Positions 43,418-52,214 of a DNA stretch of 64,000 nt are shown here, piece by piece (within the stretch, counting starts at the first letter, position 1; every line of letters begins with the position of its first letter). The DNA comes from Sulfurimonas sp. (GTDB lineage Bacteria > Campylobacterota > Campylobacteria > Campylobacterales > Sulfurimonadaceae), in the NCBI GenBank assembly GCA_027063505.1, contig JAMORO010000061.1, forward strand, positions 16,677 to 80,676, given 5' to 3'. The notes under the pieces are model-generated. The model saw only the letters and a program-made list of their open reading frames with translations. It had not been told where the DNA came from and ran no database searches. Both the position numbers and the translations under genes were made by a program.

Positions 43418-44724
43418 TACTGTACTTCTTTTGGTAATGTTATTCGAAAGAGAGCACCCGAGTCTCTATTTTCTACTTCTAGTAAGCCAGAACAGTGCTC
43501 TTGAATGATCGTTTTTGACATATAAAGTCCAAGTCCTGTACCATCTTTTTGTATTTTTGTAGAGAAGTAAGGGTCAAAAATATTATTTATAATATCAGGG
43601 GAAATACCCCCTCCATTGTCACTTAGCTCTAAGTATATATCTTTGTCTGTTTCATACGTGTGAATTTTTATAAAAGGTTTTATAATTTTGTTTTCCAGTA
43701 AAACATCTTCAGAATTTTTAATAAGATTAAGAATTACTTGTTTTAACTCATTTGGAAATGTCTTAACTTGAACATTAGATTGAAAATCTTTGATAATAGT
43801 TATGTTCTGAGCTTTTATAGTATCTTCTATAATATTTAATACACACTCTGAAATCTCTTCGAGAGTTGTTATTTTCTTCTCTTTATTTGTCTTAAAGAAC
43901 TCTCTAAAGTCATTTATTGTTGTGCTTAGATGTTGCGAATAGCTTGAGATTTTACTTGAGAGTTCTATCGCTAACTCTTTACTTAGTTTATCCCTTTTAA
44001 CTTTTAAGTTAATCGCGCCACTAGCCGAGCTAATGGCTGCTAAAGGTTGTCTCCACTGATGGGCTATCATGCTTATCATCTCACCCATCTGAGCTAAACG
44101 AGACTGTTCAAGTAACTGTTTGTCTTTTTCAGAGTTTCTCTCTAACTCATTTTCTAGTTTTGTGATGTTTTCAAAAGAGACTATATATTTTGTTTCATTA
44201 TCTTGATAATACTCTTGGAAGTTTACTTGAAAAATATTTACTATGTTATTAATATCGAGTATTTTTACTTTATGTATTGCTTCAGGATTGTTAAGTAAGT
44301 GCTGTAACCAGCTCTCATCAGCAGAAACTTTTTTTTGTAAGTAACCCTCTCCTGCAAGAAATTTATCACAGATACAAGAGTAGTTTTTTAAAAAATCATC
44401 CATTGATTGAAGATGAAAAAAGTTTAGAAAACTTCTATTAACATCGATAAGTTTTTTGCCATTTGTGATAACTAGAAATGCCGTTACATTATTAAATATA
44501 TTATTTATTTGTGTTTGATGTATAGTATGTATTTTTAAAATATACTCTATAAAAAGATAAATAAATAAAAGCAAAAAGATAAATAAAAATAGAACAACTG
44601 TTATAGATACTGTTGCTTCTTTTTTAAACTCTTGGTTAAACTCGAGAAAGAGTATTAAGGAGGCTACTAAAAAATAGAATATAAGATTGATATATTTAAT
44701 TTTGTTGAGTTTCTCAAGTATCAT
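43417..44724 (-). CDS. Membrane histidine kinase with PAS-like domain and AHQWRQPL box
   Basis: A 435-residue kinase with two N-terminal membrane helices (about 13-30 and 38-65) and almost no periplasmic loop. A PAS-like domain (about 75-190, with LVITNGKKLIDVNRSFLNFF) comes next, so the input is likely cytoplasmic. Then come MIAHQWRQPLAAISS and an HATPase (NSEDVLLEN, DNGGGISPDI, GTGLGLYMS). The start overlaps the upstream REC-PAS-EAL stop by one base (TAATG) and its own stop overlaps the next start in the same way. The kinase core closely resembles those at 40255, 41876 and 46708, suggesting duplication. Confidence 0.9.
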   Translation of the reverse strand: MILEKLNKIKYINLIFYFLVASLILFLEFNQEFKKEATVSITVVLFLFIFLLLFIYLFIEYILKIHTIHQTQINNIFNNVTAFLVITNGKKLIDVNRSFLNFFHLQSMDDFLKNYSCICDKFLAGEGYLQKKVSADESWLQHLLNNPEAIHKVKILDINNIVNIFQVNFQEYYQDNETKYIVSFENITKLENELERNSEKDKQLLEQSRLAQMGEMISMIAHQWRQPLAAISSASGAINLKVKRDKLSKELAIELSSKISSYSQHLSTTINDFREFFKTNKEKKITTLEEISECVLNIIEDTIKAQNITIIKDFQSNVQVKTFPNELKQVILNLIKNSEDVLLENKIIKPFIKIHTYETDKDIYLELSDNGGGISPDIINNIFDPYFSTKIQKDGTGLGLYMSKTIIQEHCSGLLEVENRDSGALFRITLPKEVQ

Positions 44725-46721
44725 TACTCTTTATTACCTACAAGAAGTGGTGCAGGTTTACCAAAGTAATACCCTTGAGAAAAATCTACACCTATATTTT
44801 TAGTGATTTTATAAATTGCTTCATTCTCAATAAACTCTGCAATAGTTTGAATATTTTGCTCTTTTGCAAAAGTGACAATGCTTTTAACAACAGAGAGAGA
44901 GTATTCACTATCTTCTATATTTCGGATAAGGCAACCATCTATTTTTAAAATATCGGGTTGATAATCAAGAAGTCTTTCAAAGTTTGAATAACCTGCTCCA
45001 AAATCGTCAATCGCTATCTTTACTCCATACTCTTTAATTTGTGTAATAAATTTTTTAACAATACTAAAATCTTTGATACTCTCATCTTCTAAGAGCTCAA
45101 AAACCACTCTAGAAGCATTTTCTTTATGTGCATCGAGTAAGTTGATTATAGTCTGACGCATACTTTTTTGTTCGATATCAAGTGCTGAGAGGTTTATAGA
45201 TATATCTACACTACAATTTTTAAGAATATTAAAAGAGTGTTCAAGGACAATAGTTGTGATTTTTGAGTAGTAGTCACTCTTCTTTGCTATTTCTAAAAAG
45301 AAAAATGGAGAGAGAACTTTACCCTCTTCATCTATGAGTCTTACTAGAGACTCATATTTTACTATCTCTTGTGTCTTGTTATCTATAATAGGCTGAAAAT
45401 ATGAGAGAATCTTAGATGAACTAATAGCCTTTTTTATCATCTGTACTGTTTTCATATTCTCTTTTGCTTTTATCTGTTCGAGTGAAGCAAGATTGTTAGC
45501 GAGAATAAAAGTTTTTTTTGTTTTAAGTAGTCTGTTTATACCAATTTTTACAGACTCTAGAATCTTCTCTTTTTCATAAGAGATGCTAATTATGATAGAG
45601 ATGTTATACTCAATCTCTTGAAGATTTATTTTCTCCTCTTCTACACTCTCTTGAATGTCTCTTAACTCTCTTATAAACTCTTTAATATTATGCATATATT
45701 GTGTTGATTGGAGCACAAGTGCATACTCTCCATTGTCAAGGGGATAGAGTTTATCAAAACTATAAAATTCTGAAAATTTTTCTTGAAGATAGTGCAAAAC
45801 TTTTCTTTGAATCTCTTCAACAGTCTTATAGTCATAAAACTCTTGTATATTTGCAAAATTATTTAGTTTTATGTAGATAAGAAGAGGAGCTTTTGCATCT
45901 TTAAGTTCATCGTTGAGTTGTTTACTAGGGTTCATTATATGTGTAATGTCATTTCGTAGAGAGATATACTCTAAGATATTTCCATTTAGATCTAAAACAG
46001 GCATTATGAGACTATCTACATAGTAACTTTTTCCATTTTTAGCACGGTTTCGTACGATGCCTTTCCAGATCTCTTTTTTATTTTGAATAGTCTCCCAAAT
46101 CTCTTTAAATATAGCAGGAGGATTATCTGGGTGTCTCACAATATTATGAGATTTTCCGATAAGCTCTTCTCTTGTATATCCCGAAATTTCACAGAGTGCA
46201 TCATTTACATATGTAATTACACCTTTGAGGTCAGTTTTAGAGACTATAGCACTTTGATTTGTCGCTTCTTTATACTCTTCTAAGAGGTGTAGATTGTTTT
46301 TTGCTTCATTAATATACTTAAATTTTTGTACGACTGTTGCAATTAAACTTGTAAGTTGATCGATATCAATAGGTTTTAAAAGGTAACCATTAACACCATA
46401 CTTAATGCTATCCATAAAAAAGTTATCTTCATTGTGTGCTGAGAGTATGATGATTGAAATATCTTCATCTGTTTTTCGAATCTTTTCACACAGTTCAAGA
46501 CCATTAAGTTTCGGCATATTAATATCTGTAATGACAATGTCAATACTGTTTTGCATAAATTTTTCGTACCCATCTTCCCCATCTACGGCAATGACAATGT
46601 TGTCAAAAAAGTCTTCAAGAATCATAGTTGTCATCTCTCTCGCATCTTGGTTATCTTCAACATACAGTAGTGTAAGTTCTTGTGAATACTCTATTATCTC
46701 ATCTACATCAATCATTTTCAT
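44724..46721 (-). CDS. Receiver-PAS-degenerate GGDEF-EAL phosphodiesterase
   Basis: A 665-residue cytoplasmic c-di-GMP protein. The receiver (about 10-130) has phospho-Asp in VITDINMPKLNG and Lys in YLLKPID. The PAS domain (about 155-280) has the Aer-like motif HNIVRHPDNPP and WKGIVRNRAKNGKSYYV. The GGDEF domain is degenerate (DNGEYALVL in place of GGDEF) and probably regulatory. The EAL domain looks active: ESLVRL, INLSALD, FELLEDES, IDDFGAGYSN, LKIDG, AEFIE. Phosphorylation by a neighbouring kinase would then control c-di-GMP breakdown. It overlaps the upstream kinase by 14 bases. Confidence 0.92.
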   Translation of the reverse strand: MKMIDVDEIIEYSQELTLLYVEDNQDAREMTTMILEDFFDNIVIAVDGEDGYEKFMQNSIDIVITDINMPKLNGLELCEKIRKTDEDISIIILSAHNEDNFFMDSIKYGVNGYLLKPIDIDQLTSLIATVVQKFKYINEAKNNLHLLEEYKEATNQSAIVSKTDLKGVITYVNDALCEISGYTREELIGKSHNIVRHPDNPPAIFKEIWETIQNKKEIWKGIVRNRAKNGKSYYVDSLIMPVLDLNGNILEYISLRNDITHIMNPSKQLNDELKDAKAPLLIYIKLNNFANIQEFYDYKTVEEIQRKVLHYLQEKFSEFYSFDKLYPLDNGEYALVLQSTQYMHNIKEFIRELRDIQESVEEEKINLQEIEYNISIIISISYEKEKILESVKIGINRLLKTKKTFILANNLASLEQIKAKENMKTVQMIKKAISSSKILSYFQPIIDNKTQEIVKYESLVRLIDEEGKVLSPFFFLEIAKKSDYYSKITTIVLEHSFNILKNCSVDISINLSALDIEQKSMRQTIINLLDAHKENASRVVFELLEDESIKDFSIVKKFITQIKEYGVKIAIDDFGAGYSNFERLLDYQPDILKIDGCLIRNIEDSEYSLSVVKSIVTFAKEQNIQTIAEFIENEAIYKITKNIGVDFSQGYYFGKPAPLLVGNKE

Positions 46722-48792
46722 CCCCTAAAGTGATTTGAAATTGTGCTCCATCTTTTACATTTGAAGCTGTTATTTGACCCCTGCAGTGATCTTGCACGAT
46801 CATTTTACTCATGTACAGTCCAAGACCGGTTCCGTCTTTTTTAGTTTTTGTTGAAAAGTATGGGTCAAAAATTTTACTTATTATATCCTCTTTTATTCCA
46901 CCTGCATTGTCTGTAATGGTAAAACTTGATTCTTTGAGAACTATTTTAATCTGCGGTTTTTCTATTTTATTTTCCACGAGAGCATCTTCTGCATTTTTAA
47001 TAAGATTTAGGATGACTTGCTTTAATTCATTTTCAAAGGTATTAAAACTTTGGATATTTTTTACTTCTATATTTAGTTCAATTTTATGCTTTTCAAGAGA
47101 GCCTTCTATAATGGATAAAACACTTTTGAGTATTATATTGAAATCTGTCATTGTTTTTGTTTTATTTGTCTTAAAAAAGTTTCTAAAGTCATCTATAGTT
47201 GAACTAAGGTGCATTGAAAAACCCTTTATCTTGTCTGCAATCTCTATAGCTGTACTCTGGTCGAGTTTATTTCGTTTTGCTTTGAGTTGAAGTGATCCTG
47301 ATGCTGCTGCAATAGCACTGAGTGGTTGCCTCCACTGGTGAGCAATCATACTAATCATCTCTCCCATTTGTACTAAACGAGACTGCTCTCGTATCATCTC
47401 TTCTTGAAATTTATTTTTTTCCTCTTCTTCTTGAACCTTTAGTAAAAGAAGTTCACTCTCTGTAATATCAAGTCGAATAGAGACATATGAATCTACATTC
47501 CCACTAGAGTTAAAGAGTGGTTCTACATTTGCATAGACCCAGTAAAAACTTCCATCCTTTCTTTTATTTTTTACTTTGCCTCTCCAAGAGTAGCCTCTTG
47601 AAAGGGAATACCACATTGTAGAGAAAGTCTCTTTTGGCATATCAGGGTGTCGAACAATATTGTGTGATTTACCGATGAGTTCTTCTTTCTTATATCCTGA
47701 GATAGTACAAAATGCCTCACTTACATCTATTATTTTACCTTTAAGATCAGTAGTAGAACTAATAATATATTTATCCATTACTATACGTAGTCTCTGCTCT
47801 TCACGTGCTAGTTTGAAAAAGGCAATAAGCATCATAATAAAAATAACAATACTAGAGAGGATAAGAATTGTTAAACCTGTAAAAATAGTATAGAGGCTTT
47901 CTAACTCGAGTTGGATGTTTTTTGTGGTCTCTTTTTCTATAAAAGAGGCTACTTTATCAAGTGTATTTAAACTATCTGTAATTGTGTCAAACCACTCTCT
48001 TGCAGTAATATTTGACTTTGAAATATCTGAATAGAGGAGGGTGTCTCTAAAGGAGGATATTTGTGTGAAAGAGGGTGCTAGTATTGCACTTTTTAAAAAC
48101 TGTTTCATATCTTGAGAAGCATATTTGAGAAACATAGTTTTGCTTTGTTCTTCTAAGGAGAGTACATTGGAGAAACGAATAAGTGATTTTTTATGGAGCT
48201 TTTTTTGTGAAAATATAGTAACTCCTTCTGCTCTCTCTATCCCCATATACTCTTTGAAGTAGAGGAGGTGAGTGTATGCAAGAATGTTTTGTGTTATGAG
48301 TGGAACATGAGACTCTTTAGAGACATTTATAAGAATATCAAGAAGAATTGAGTTGATTTCAGAATAAAATTTTATTACACCATCGTATGTTATGTAGTAT
48401 ACATCTATCTCTTCTCTTACTTTTTGGAGTTGATTGAGTCTTTTAAGCAGTTTTCTCGTCGTTTTTTGAAAACTCTTTGATGAGATGACCTTTAAATTGT
48501 TTTGAAGTGTTTTAATCTCAGAGGTACTTATTGTTCTCTGAATGAAAAGTGCTTGTGTAAATTGGTTGTTTTTGTTTACAACGTAAGCACAAGAGAGACC
48601 TCTCTCCTTTTGGAGAGTGTGTAAGACAAGCGAAACTTGTTTACTAAAAATGGTTTTTTCATTGAGCTTTTCTAATGAGGAGATATTTGAGTAGTTAATA
48701 AATGTAACTACCCCTCCAATTAAGATCAGAATAAAAGTGAGAAGAAACATAGGAATTAAAATTTTTGTTTTAGTCGTTATAGAGTGAAACAT
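46708..48792 (-). CDS. NIT-domain, PAS-containing membrane histidine kinase with AHQWRQPL box
   Basis: A 694-residue kinase, first gene of the operon. Membrane helix 1 (about 11-32), a helical periplasmic domain (about 40-290) with the NIT-type motif LQKERGLSCAYV, then helix 2 (about 305-328). NIT domains are proposed to sense nitrate/nitrite, fitting a nitrate-respiring lifestyle, but the ligand is not proven. An Aer-like PAS follows (HNIVRHPDMP, WRGKVKNKRKDGSFYWV, about 340-455). MIAHQWRQPLSAIAA and an HATPase (NAEDALVEN, DNAGGIKEDI, GTGLGLYMS) complete it. Its PAS resembles that of the next gene. Its promoter shares an ATTATATAAT palindrome with the divergent regulator. Confidence 0.92.
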   Translation of the reverse strand: MFHSITTKTKILIPMFLLTFILILIGGVVTFINYSNISSLEKLNEKTIFSKQVSLVLHTLQKERGLSCAYVVNKNNQFTQALFIQRTISTSEIKTLQNNLKVISSKSFQKTTRKLLKRLNQLQKVREEIDVYYITYDGVIKFYSEINSILLDILINVSKESHVPLITQNILAYTHLLYFKEYMGIERAEGVTIFSQKKLHKKSLIRFSNVLSLEEQSKTMFLKYASQDMKQFLKSAILAPSFTQISSFRDTLLYSDISKSNITAREWFDTITDSLNTLDKVASFIEKETTKNIQLELESLYTIFTGLTILILSSIVIFIMMLIAFFKLAREEQRLRIVMDKYIISSTTDLKGKIIDVSEAFCTISGYKKEELIGKSHNIVRHPDMPKETFSTMWYSLSRGYSWRGKVKNKRKDGSFYWVYANVEPLFNSSGNVDSYVSIRLDITESELLLLKVQEEEEKNKFQEEMIREQSRLVQMGEMISMIAHQWRQPLSAIAAASGSLQLKAKRNKLDQSTAIEIADKIKGFSMHLSSTIDDFRNFFKTNKTKTMTDFNIILKSVLSIIEGSLEKHKIELNIEVKNIQSFNTFENELKQVILNLIKNAEDALVENKIEKPQIKIVLKESSFTITDNAGGIKEDIISKIFDPYFSTKTKKDGTGLGLYMSKMIVQDHCRGQITASNVKDGAQFQITLGDEND

Positions 48793-48824
48793 GATTCTCG
48801 CTTGTTAGTAGTTGTGAATAACAT

Positions 48825-48834
48825 ATTATATAAT
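48825..48834. promoter_or_regulatory. Overlapping divergent -10 boxes
   Basis: The perfect palindrome ATTATATAAT contains TATAAT on the plus strand (48829-48834) and on the minus strand (48830-48825). It lies in the 97-base gap between the kinase operon and the divergent regulator, so the two promoters may compete for polymerase. Confidence 0.5.
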
Positions 48835-48889
48835 ACAAATCTAAGTAATTTTACACTAAAATCTGTTAAATCTGTATTTTGAGGTATAA

Positions 48890-49546
48890 ATGGTGAAAAC
48901 AAAACTTTTGCTTGTTGAAGATGATGAGCTAGCATCAGAACTAATTTCCGAATATCTTAATGATTGTGGCTTTGAGGTAGAGACTGTCTTTACCGCAACA
49001 GATGCAGTCTCTAGAGTACAGTATAGTGGATGTGCTTTATTGATTCTAGATATTAATCTTCCCGACTTTAATGGTTATGAAGTACTGAAAAATATTAAAA
49101 ATAGAGTCTCCCTTCCTGTTATTATCACAAGTGGTAATAGTGATACTAAGTCAAAGTTACTAGCTTTTAAATATGGTGCGAGTGATTATATGGTTAAACC
49201 CCTTGACTTGGAAGAACTTGAAGCGAGAATATGGTTACAACTTGGAAAAAATAGTGAGATAAAAGTAGAGACGAGAAAGGTACTTGAGTTACAAAATAAC
49301 CAAATCTTTTTTACAGGGGAACCTTTAACTTTAACAAGTATAGAGTTTGAACTACTCTCACTCCTTATAAAAAATAAAAATCAAGTGATGCAAAGAGAAG
49401 ATTTAGTTACTCTTCTCTCCTCTGTTAGCTCAAATCGATCTTTAGATAATCATATAAAAAATATTCGTAAAAAGATAGGTGATGATGGAAATAGGGCAAC
49501 TCTTTTAAAAACAGAGTATGGTGTTGGATATAAACTAGTAATATAG
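48890..49546 (+). CDS. OmpR-family response regulator
   Basis: A 218-residue regulator. The receiver (1-115) has EDDE near the start, phospho-Asp in LILDINLPDFNGYE and Lys in YMVKPLDLEE. The OmpR/PhoB winged helix (about 125-218) has LTLTSIEFELLSLLI, SLDNHIKNIRKKIG and TEYGVGYKL. It is divergent from the six-gene signalling operon and is the only classical DNA-binding regulator beside it, so it is a likely output of one or more of those kinases, especially the NIT-PAS kinase. This pairing is inference from position. Confidence 0.93.
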   Translation: MVKTKLLLVEDDELASELISEYLNDCGFEVETVFTATDAVSRVQYSGCALLILDINLPDFNGYEVLKNIKNRVSLPVIITSGNSDTKSKLLAFKYGASDYMVKPLDLEELEARIWLQLGKNSEIKVETRKVLELQNNQIFFTGEPLTLTSIEFELLSLLIKNKNQVMQREDLVTLLSSVSSNRSLDNHIKNIRKKIGDDGNRATLLKTEYGVGYKLVI

Positions 49547-49580
49547 CAAATAACTTGTAGTATAAAAAGAAGGAGTTGTC

Positions 49581-50012
49581 ATGAGTTCTGCATTAGATAG
49601 ATTAAAGAACCTAACAAATAAAATATCGAGTTATGAATTTGCTCGTAAAAATAATCTTGTAACTTTAAGAGCACTGTTTAGTGAAATAGGTATAGATAAA
49701 AAAGTTGAAAAATTTGAAGATATTTTTCTTTTTAAAGCTATTAACCTCTCAGGTGCATCACTACTAGAAGAGAATTTAGGGGAGATAAAAGAGGGAAAAT
49801 ACTTTCAAATCTTAGCTATTAGCTATGACAAAACTGCAAAAGTGAAGAGTAAAAATACATCTTTAGCCTATTTTGGTCGTGTTGAAAATGTAGATACACT
49901 CTTAAAGGATAGTGTAGTTGAGTTTATTATTCGGTATCGCTTTGAGAAGAGTTTTATAACTCTTGAACATTACCATGATATGATAAGTGGGTTTGGAGAA
50001 AAGAGTGAGTAA
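49581..50012 (+). CDS. Conserved hypothetical protein
   Basis: A 143-residue soluble protein, not recognised. Its N-terminal third is helical and basic (SALDRLKNLTNKISSYEFAR). The middle and end alternate strands and helices (KYFQILAISYDKTAKVK, TSLAYFGRVENVDTLL, VVEFIIRYRFEKSF). No signal peptide, membrane segment or metal motif. AAGGAGTT precedes the ATG, an excellent ribosome site. The stop overlaps the next gene's start by 8 bases. It may share a transcript with the regulator upstream (34-base gap). Confidence 0.7.
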   Translation: MSSALDRLKNLTNKISSYEFARKNNLVTLRALFSEIGIDKKVEKFEDIFLFKAINLSGASLLEENLGEIKEGKYFQILAISYDKTAKVKSKNTSLAYFGRVENVDTLLKDSVVEFIIRYRFEKSFITLEHYHDMISGFGEKSE

Positions 50013-50553
50013 ATTCTATCTTCTTTTATGGAGTCGATGGTCTCTTCGTTTAACACTAGAGACACTCTTAATGGCGTTTATATTTTCGGCTCTTATTACT
50101 TTCTATATCTATACTCAAAAAGGTTTTGTCTCTTTAGATATGGCAGCTTCTCAAGCATTGTTTGAGATATTTAAGTTCTGGTTTGCACCATTTTGGAGTC
50201 TTTCTCTTTTAATAGCACTCTTTAGAAGTGTAAAGTACATTTTTAATAGCTGTTTTGATGGGTATAAACTAGAACTTTTGACATGTCAAAAAGAGAAGAT
50301 AAGTGAAGTGATTGAGGTTATAGGCTATGGAGACTTAGTAAAAGTCTGGAGAAAATGGCTCCTTCTTATAATTTGGTTTGTTGGAGCTGAAATGATTCTT
50401 GCCCTGCTCTTGACAACACTATTTGGAAATTATACCTCTACTTTTGAGTGGTTTAATATCTATGTTCTCTATCTCTTTATTTTAGTGGCTGGGTATTTTT
50501 CATTTATGATCTTGGGCAGTCGATGTAAGCGAGTAAGGTTAGTAAAATGTTGA
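50005..50553 (+). CDS. Hypothetical membrane protein, four helices
   Basis: A 182-residue protein with four hydrophobic segments: near residues 21-41, 57-75, 115-138 and 147-170. A cytosol-sized loop lies between helices 2 and 3. I start it at the GTG at 50005, which has GGAG six bases upstream; an in-frame GTG at 49987 would add six residues without a better ribosome site. The last residues overlap the start of the exonuclease gene. No family recognised. Tight packing with both neighbours suggests one operon from 49581 to rsmD. Confidence 0.65.
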   Translation: MSKFYLLLWSRWSLRLTLETLLMAFIFSALITFYIYTQKGFVSLDMAASQALFEIFKFWFAPFWSLSLLIALFRSVKYIFNSCFDGYKLELLTCQKEKISEVIEVIGYGDLVKVWRKWLLLIIWFVGAEMILALLLTTLFGNYTSTFEWFNIYVLYLFILVAGYFSFMILGSRCKRVRLVKC

Positions 50554-51251
50554 TTTTTTTAGATCTTGAAACAACAGGATTAGAGAATCTTGATAAGATA
50601 GTCTCCATTGCGATACTCTATGAGAATAGTTATCTTTATGAACTTGTTAATGAGAAAAAAAAGATCTCCGCAGTTGCTTCTAGTGTTCACCACATAACTA
50701 ATGAGATGATAGAGGATAAAAAGAGCTTTAAAGAGAGTGATATTTATAAGTTTTTGATAGCACATAATAGTGAAGAGAATACCTTAGTAGCACACAATAT
50801 AGCTTTTGATATAGCGTTTTTAACAGCTGCTGGTCTTACATGGAGAGGTGGTGTAATAGATACTCTGCGTGTTACAAAACATCTTATCCCTGAGTGTGAA
50901 TTCTTTTCACTACAGATTTTAAGATACGAGTTAAAGCTTTATAAAGAAGAAGTAGCTCTTAGTAGAGAGTATGGAATCAAAGATGCTTTACTTGCACATA
51001 ATGCACTGAGTGATACTTTACTTACGAGGCTACTTTTTAAAACGCTGTTAGAGAGTGCTACAGAGGATGAGATGCTTTCTCTTAGCTTTAAAAAGGTGCT
51101 TTTAGAGAAGTTTCCTTTTGGAAAGTATAAAGGAAGATATATCGAAGAGATATCTCTTACTGATAGTGCTTATGTATCATGGTTACTCAATAGTGCAACA
51201 GATATAGATGAAGATTTAAAATATAGTATAAGTTACTATTTAGAAGGATAA
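50547..51251 (+). CDS. DnaQ/ExoX-like 3'-5' exonuclease
   Basis: A 234-residue DEDDh-type exonuclease that would remove nucleotides from DNA 3' ends. Exo I is FLDLETTGLE (Asp6, Glu8), Exo II is in VAHNIAFDIAFL, and Exo III is AHNALSDTLLT with the catalytic His and Asp. The C-terminal extension (about 185-234) holds FPFGKYKGRYIEEI and YVSWLL, like the C-terminal domain of exodeoxyribonuclease X. A role in repair or in polishing ends is likely. It overlaps the gene before (7 bases) and after (one base). Confidence 0.85.
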   Translation: MLIFLDLETTGLENLDKIVSIAILYENSYLYELVNEKKKISAVASSVHHITNEMIEDKKSFKESDIYKFLIAHNSEENTLVAHNIAFDIAFLTAAGLTWRGGVIDTLRVTKHLIPECEFFSLQILRYELKLYKEEVALSREYGIKDALLAHNALSDTLLTRLLFKTLLESATEDEMLSLSFKKVLLEKFPFGKYKGRYIEEISLTDSAYVSWLLNSATDIDEDLKYSISYYLEG

Positions 51252-51625
51252 TGATGAAAATAGCAATACAGTGTAAGTCACCGCTTTTACAAAAGTCTTT
51301 AGAACTATTTTTAGAGAAGTATCTATGCTCTATTAATAAGTGTGAGATAGTCATTCGTGATGAGGCTTGTCTAGAGGATAAGCGTTGCTTTTATATAGGA
51401 AATACAGAAGATGCAGACTTACAGAAACCTTTTTCTAAAGCACAACTTATCTTATCTCTTGAAAAAAAGTTGTATACTTTAAAGCCAGTCACAAGTGTTA
51501 AAAAAGAGAGTGTACTAAATCCACAAACGATGAACTTTGAGATTTTAGAGAAGAGAATAGAGCTCTTAACACAAGAGTATCAAGAAAATATAATACGAGT
51601 AGTAAAAGCATTTTATGAAAAATAA
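51251..51625 (+). CDS. Hypothetical protein resembling a degenerate receiver domain
   Basis: A 124-residue protein. The first 75 residues follow receiver-domain topology: MKIAIQCKSPLLQKSLELFL looks like strand 1 and helix 1 without the acidic pair, and ADLQKPFSKAQLILSLEKKL looks like the final K-P-F loop and last helix. The middle is too short and no phospho-Asp is present, so it would not be phosphorylated. A C-terminal coiled coil (about 95-124) may drive dimerisation. It overlaps the ExoX-like gene (one base) and rsmD (11 bases). The receiver resemblance is tentative. Confidence 0.6.
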   Translation: MMKIAIQCKSPLLQKSLELFLEKYLCSINKCEIVIRDEACLEDKRCFYIGNTEDADLQKPFSKAQLILSLEKKLYTLKPVTSVKKESVLNPQTMNFEILEKRIELLTQEYQENIIRVVKAFYEK

Positions 51626-52211
51626 CAGTAAAAAATTCACAAAAAAAATCATTAGTGGTAAGTTTAAAGGTAAGATATTAAATCTTCCAAGTAAAACAAC
51701 AACAAGAAGTTCTAAAACAATTGTCTTAGAGTCTTTTTTTAATACTTTACAGTTTGATATAGTTGGGGCAAATTTTGTTGAGGTTTTTAGTGGAAGTGGA
51801 TCTATTGGGCTTGAGGCTTTGAGCCGTGGTGCTGAAAAAATATTTTTTATGGAAAAAGATAGAGATGCTCTTAAAACTCTAAAGTCTAATATATCACAGA
51901 CTGATCCAAGTGCTTGCCGTGTTTTTGGAGGAGATAGCTTCTCAAATATAAACGCTGTAGTATCAGAACTGAAAAAGTTTAATGAAGAGGCATACTTCTA
52001 TATAGATCCTCCATTTAGTATTCGTGAGGGGATGGAAGATATTTATGATAAAACTATGAATCTTATTGCTTCTCTTCCTAGTGAAGTGGTAAATATAATT
52101 ATAGTCGAGCATATGACAGGACTCGAACTTGAGGAGACTTTAGGCTCTTACACAAAGAAAAAATCTAAAAAATTTGGAAATACAACACTCACATACTTTA
52201 TAAATGAATAA
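51615..52211 (+). CDS. rsmD: 16S rRNA (guanine-N2)-methyltransferase RsmD
   Basis: SAM-dependent enzyme that methylates G966 of 16S rRNA in the small subunit. The 198-residue length is typical. KIISGKFKGKILNLP at the N-terminus, RSSKTIVLESFFNTL, the SAM loop FVEVFSGSGSIGLEALSRGA and the catalytic YIDPPFSIREG are the family landmarks. The usual NPPY/DPPY motif is DPPF here. It ends 45 bases before flgI, which has its own sigma54 promoter, so rsmD is the last gene of the preceding group. Confidence 0.93.
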   Translation: MKNNSKKFTKKIISGKFKGKILNLPSKTTTRSSKTIVLESFFNTLQFDIVGANFVEVFSGSGSIGLEALSRGAEKIFFMEKDRDALKTLKSNISQTDPSACRVFGGDSFSNINAVVSELKKFNEEAYFYIDPPFSIREGMEDIYDKTMNLIASLPSEVVNIIIVEHMTGLELEETLGSYTKKKSKKFGNTTLTYFINE

Positions 52212-52214
52212 AGT

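Noticed and set aside
46811..47290. 159-codon open frame on the plus strand
   Set aside because: It is a shadow opposite the HATPase region of the NIT-PAS kinase; no promoter or ribosome site.
49987..50004. Upstream GTG start for the four-helix membrane protein
   Set aside because: The GTG at 50005 has GGAG at good distance; the upstream one has no ribosome site.
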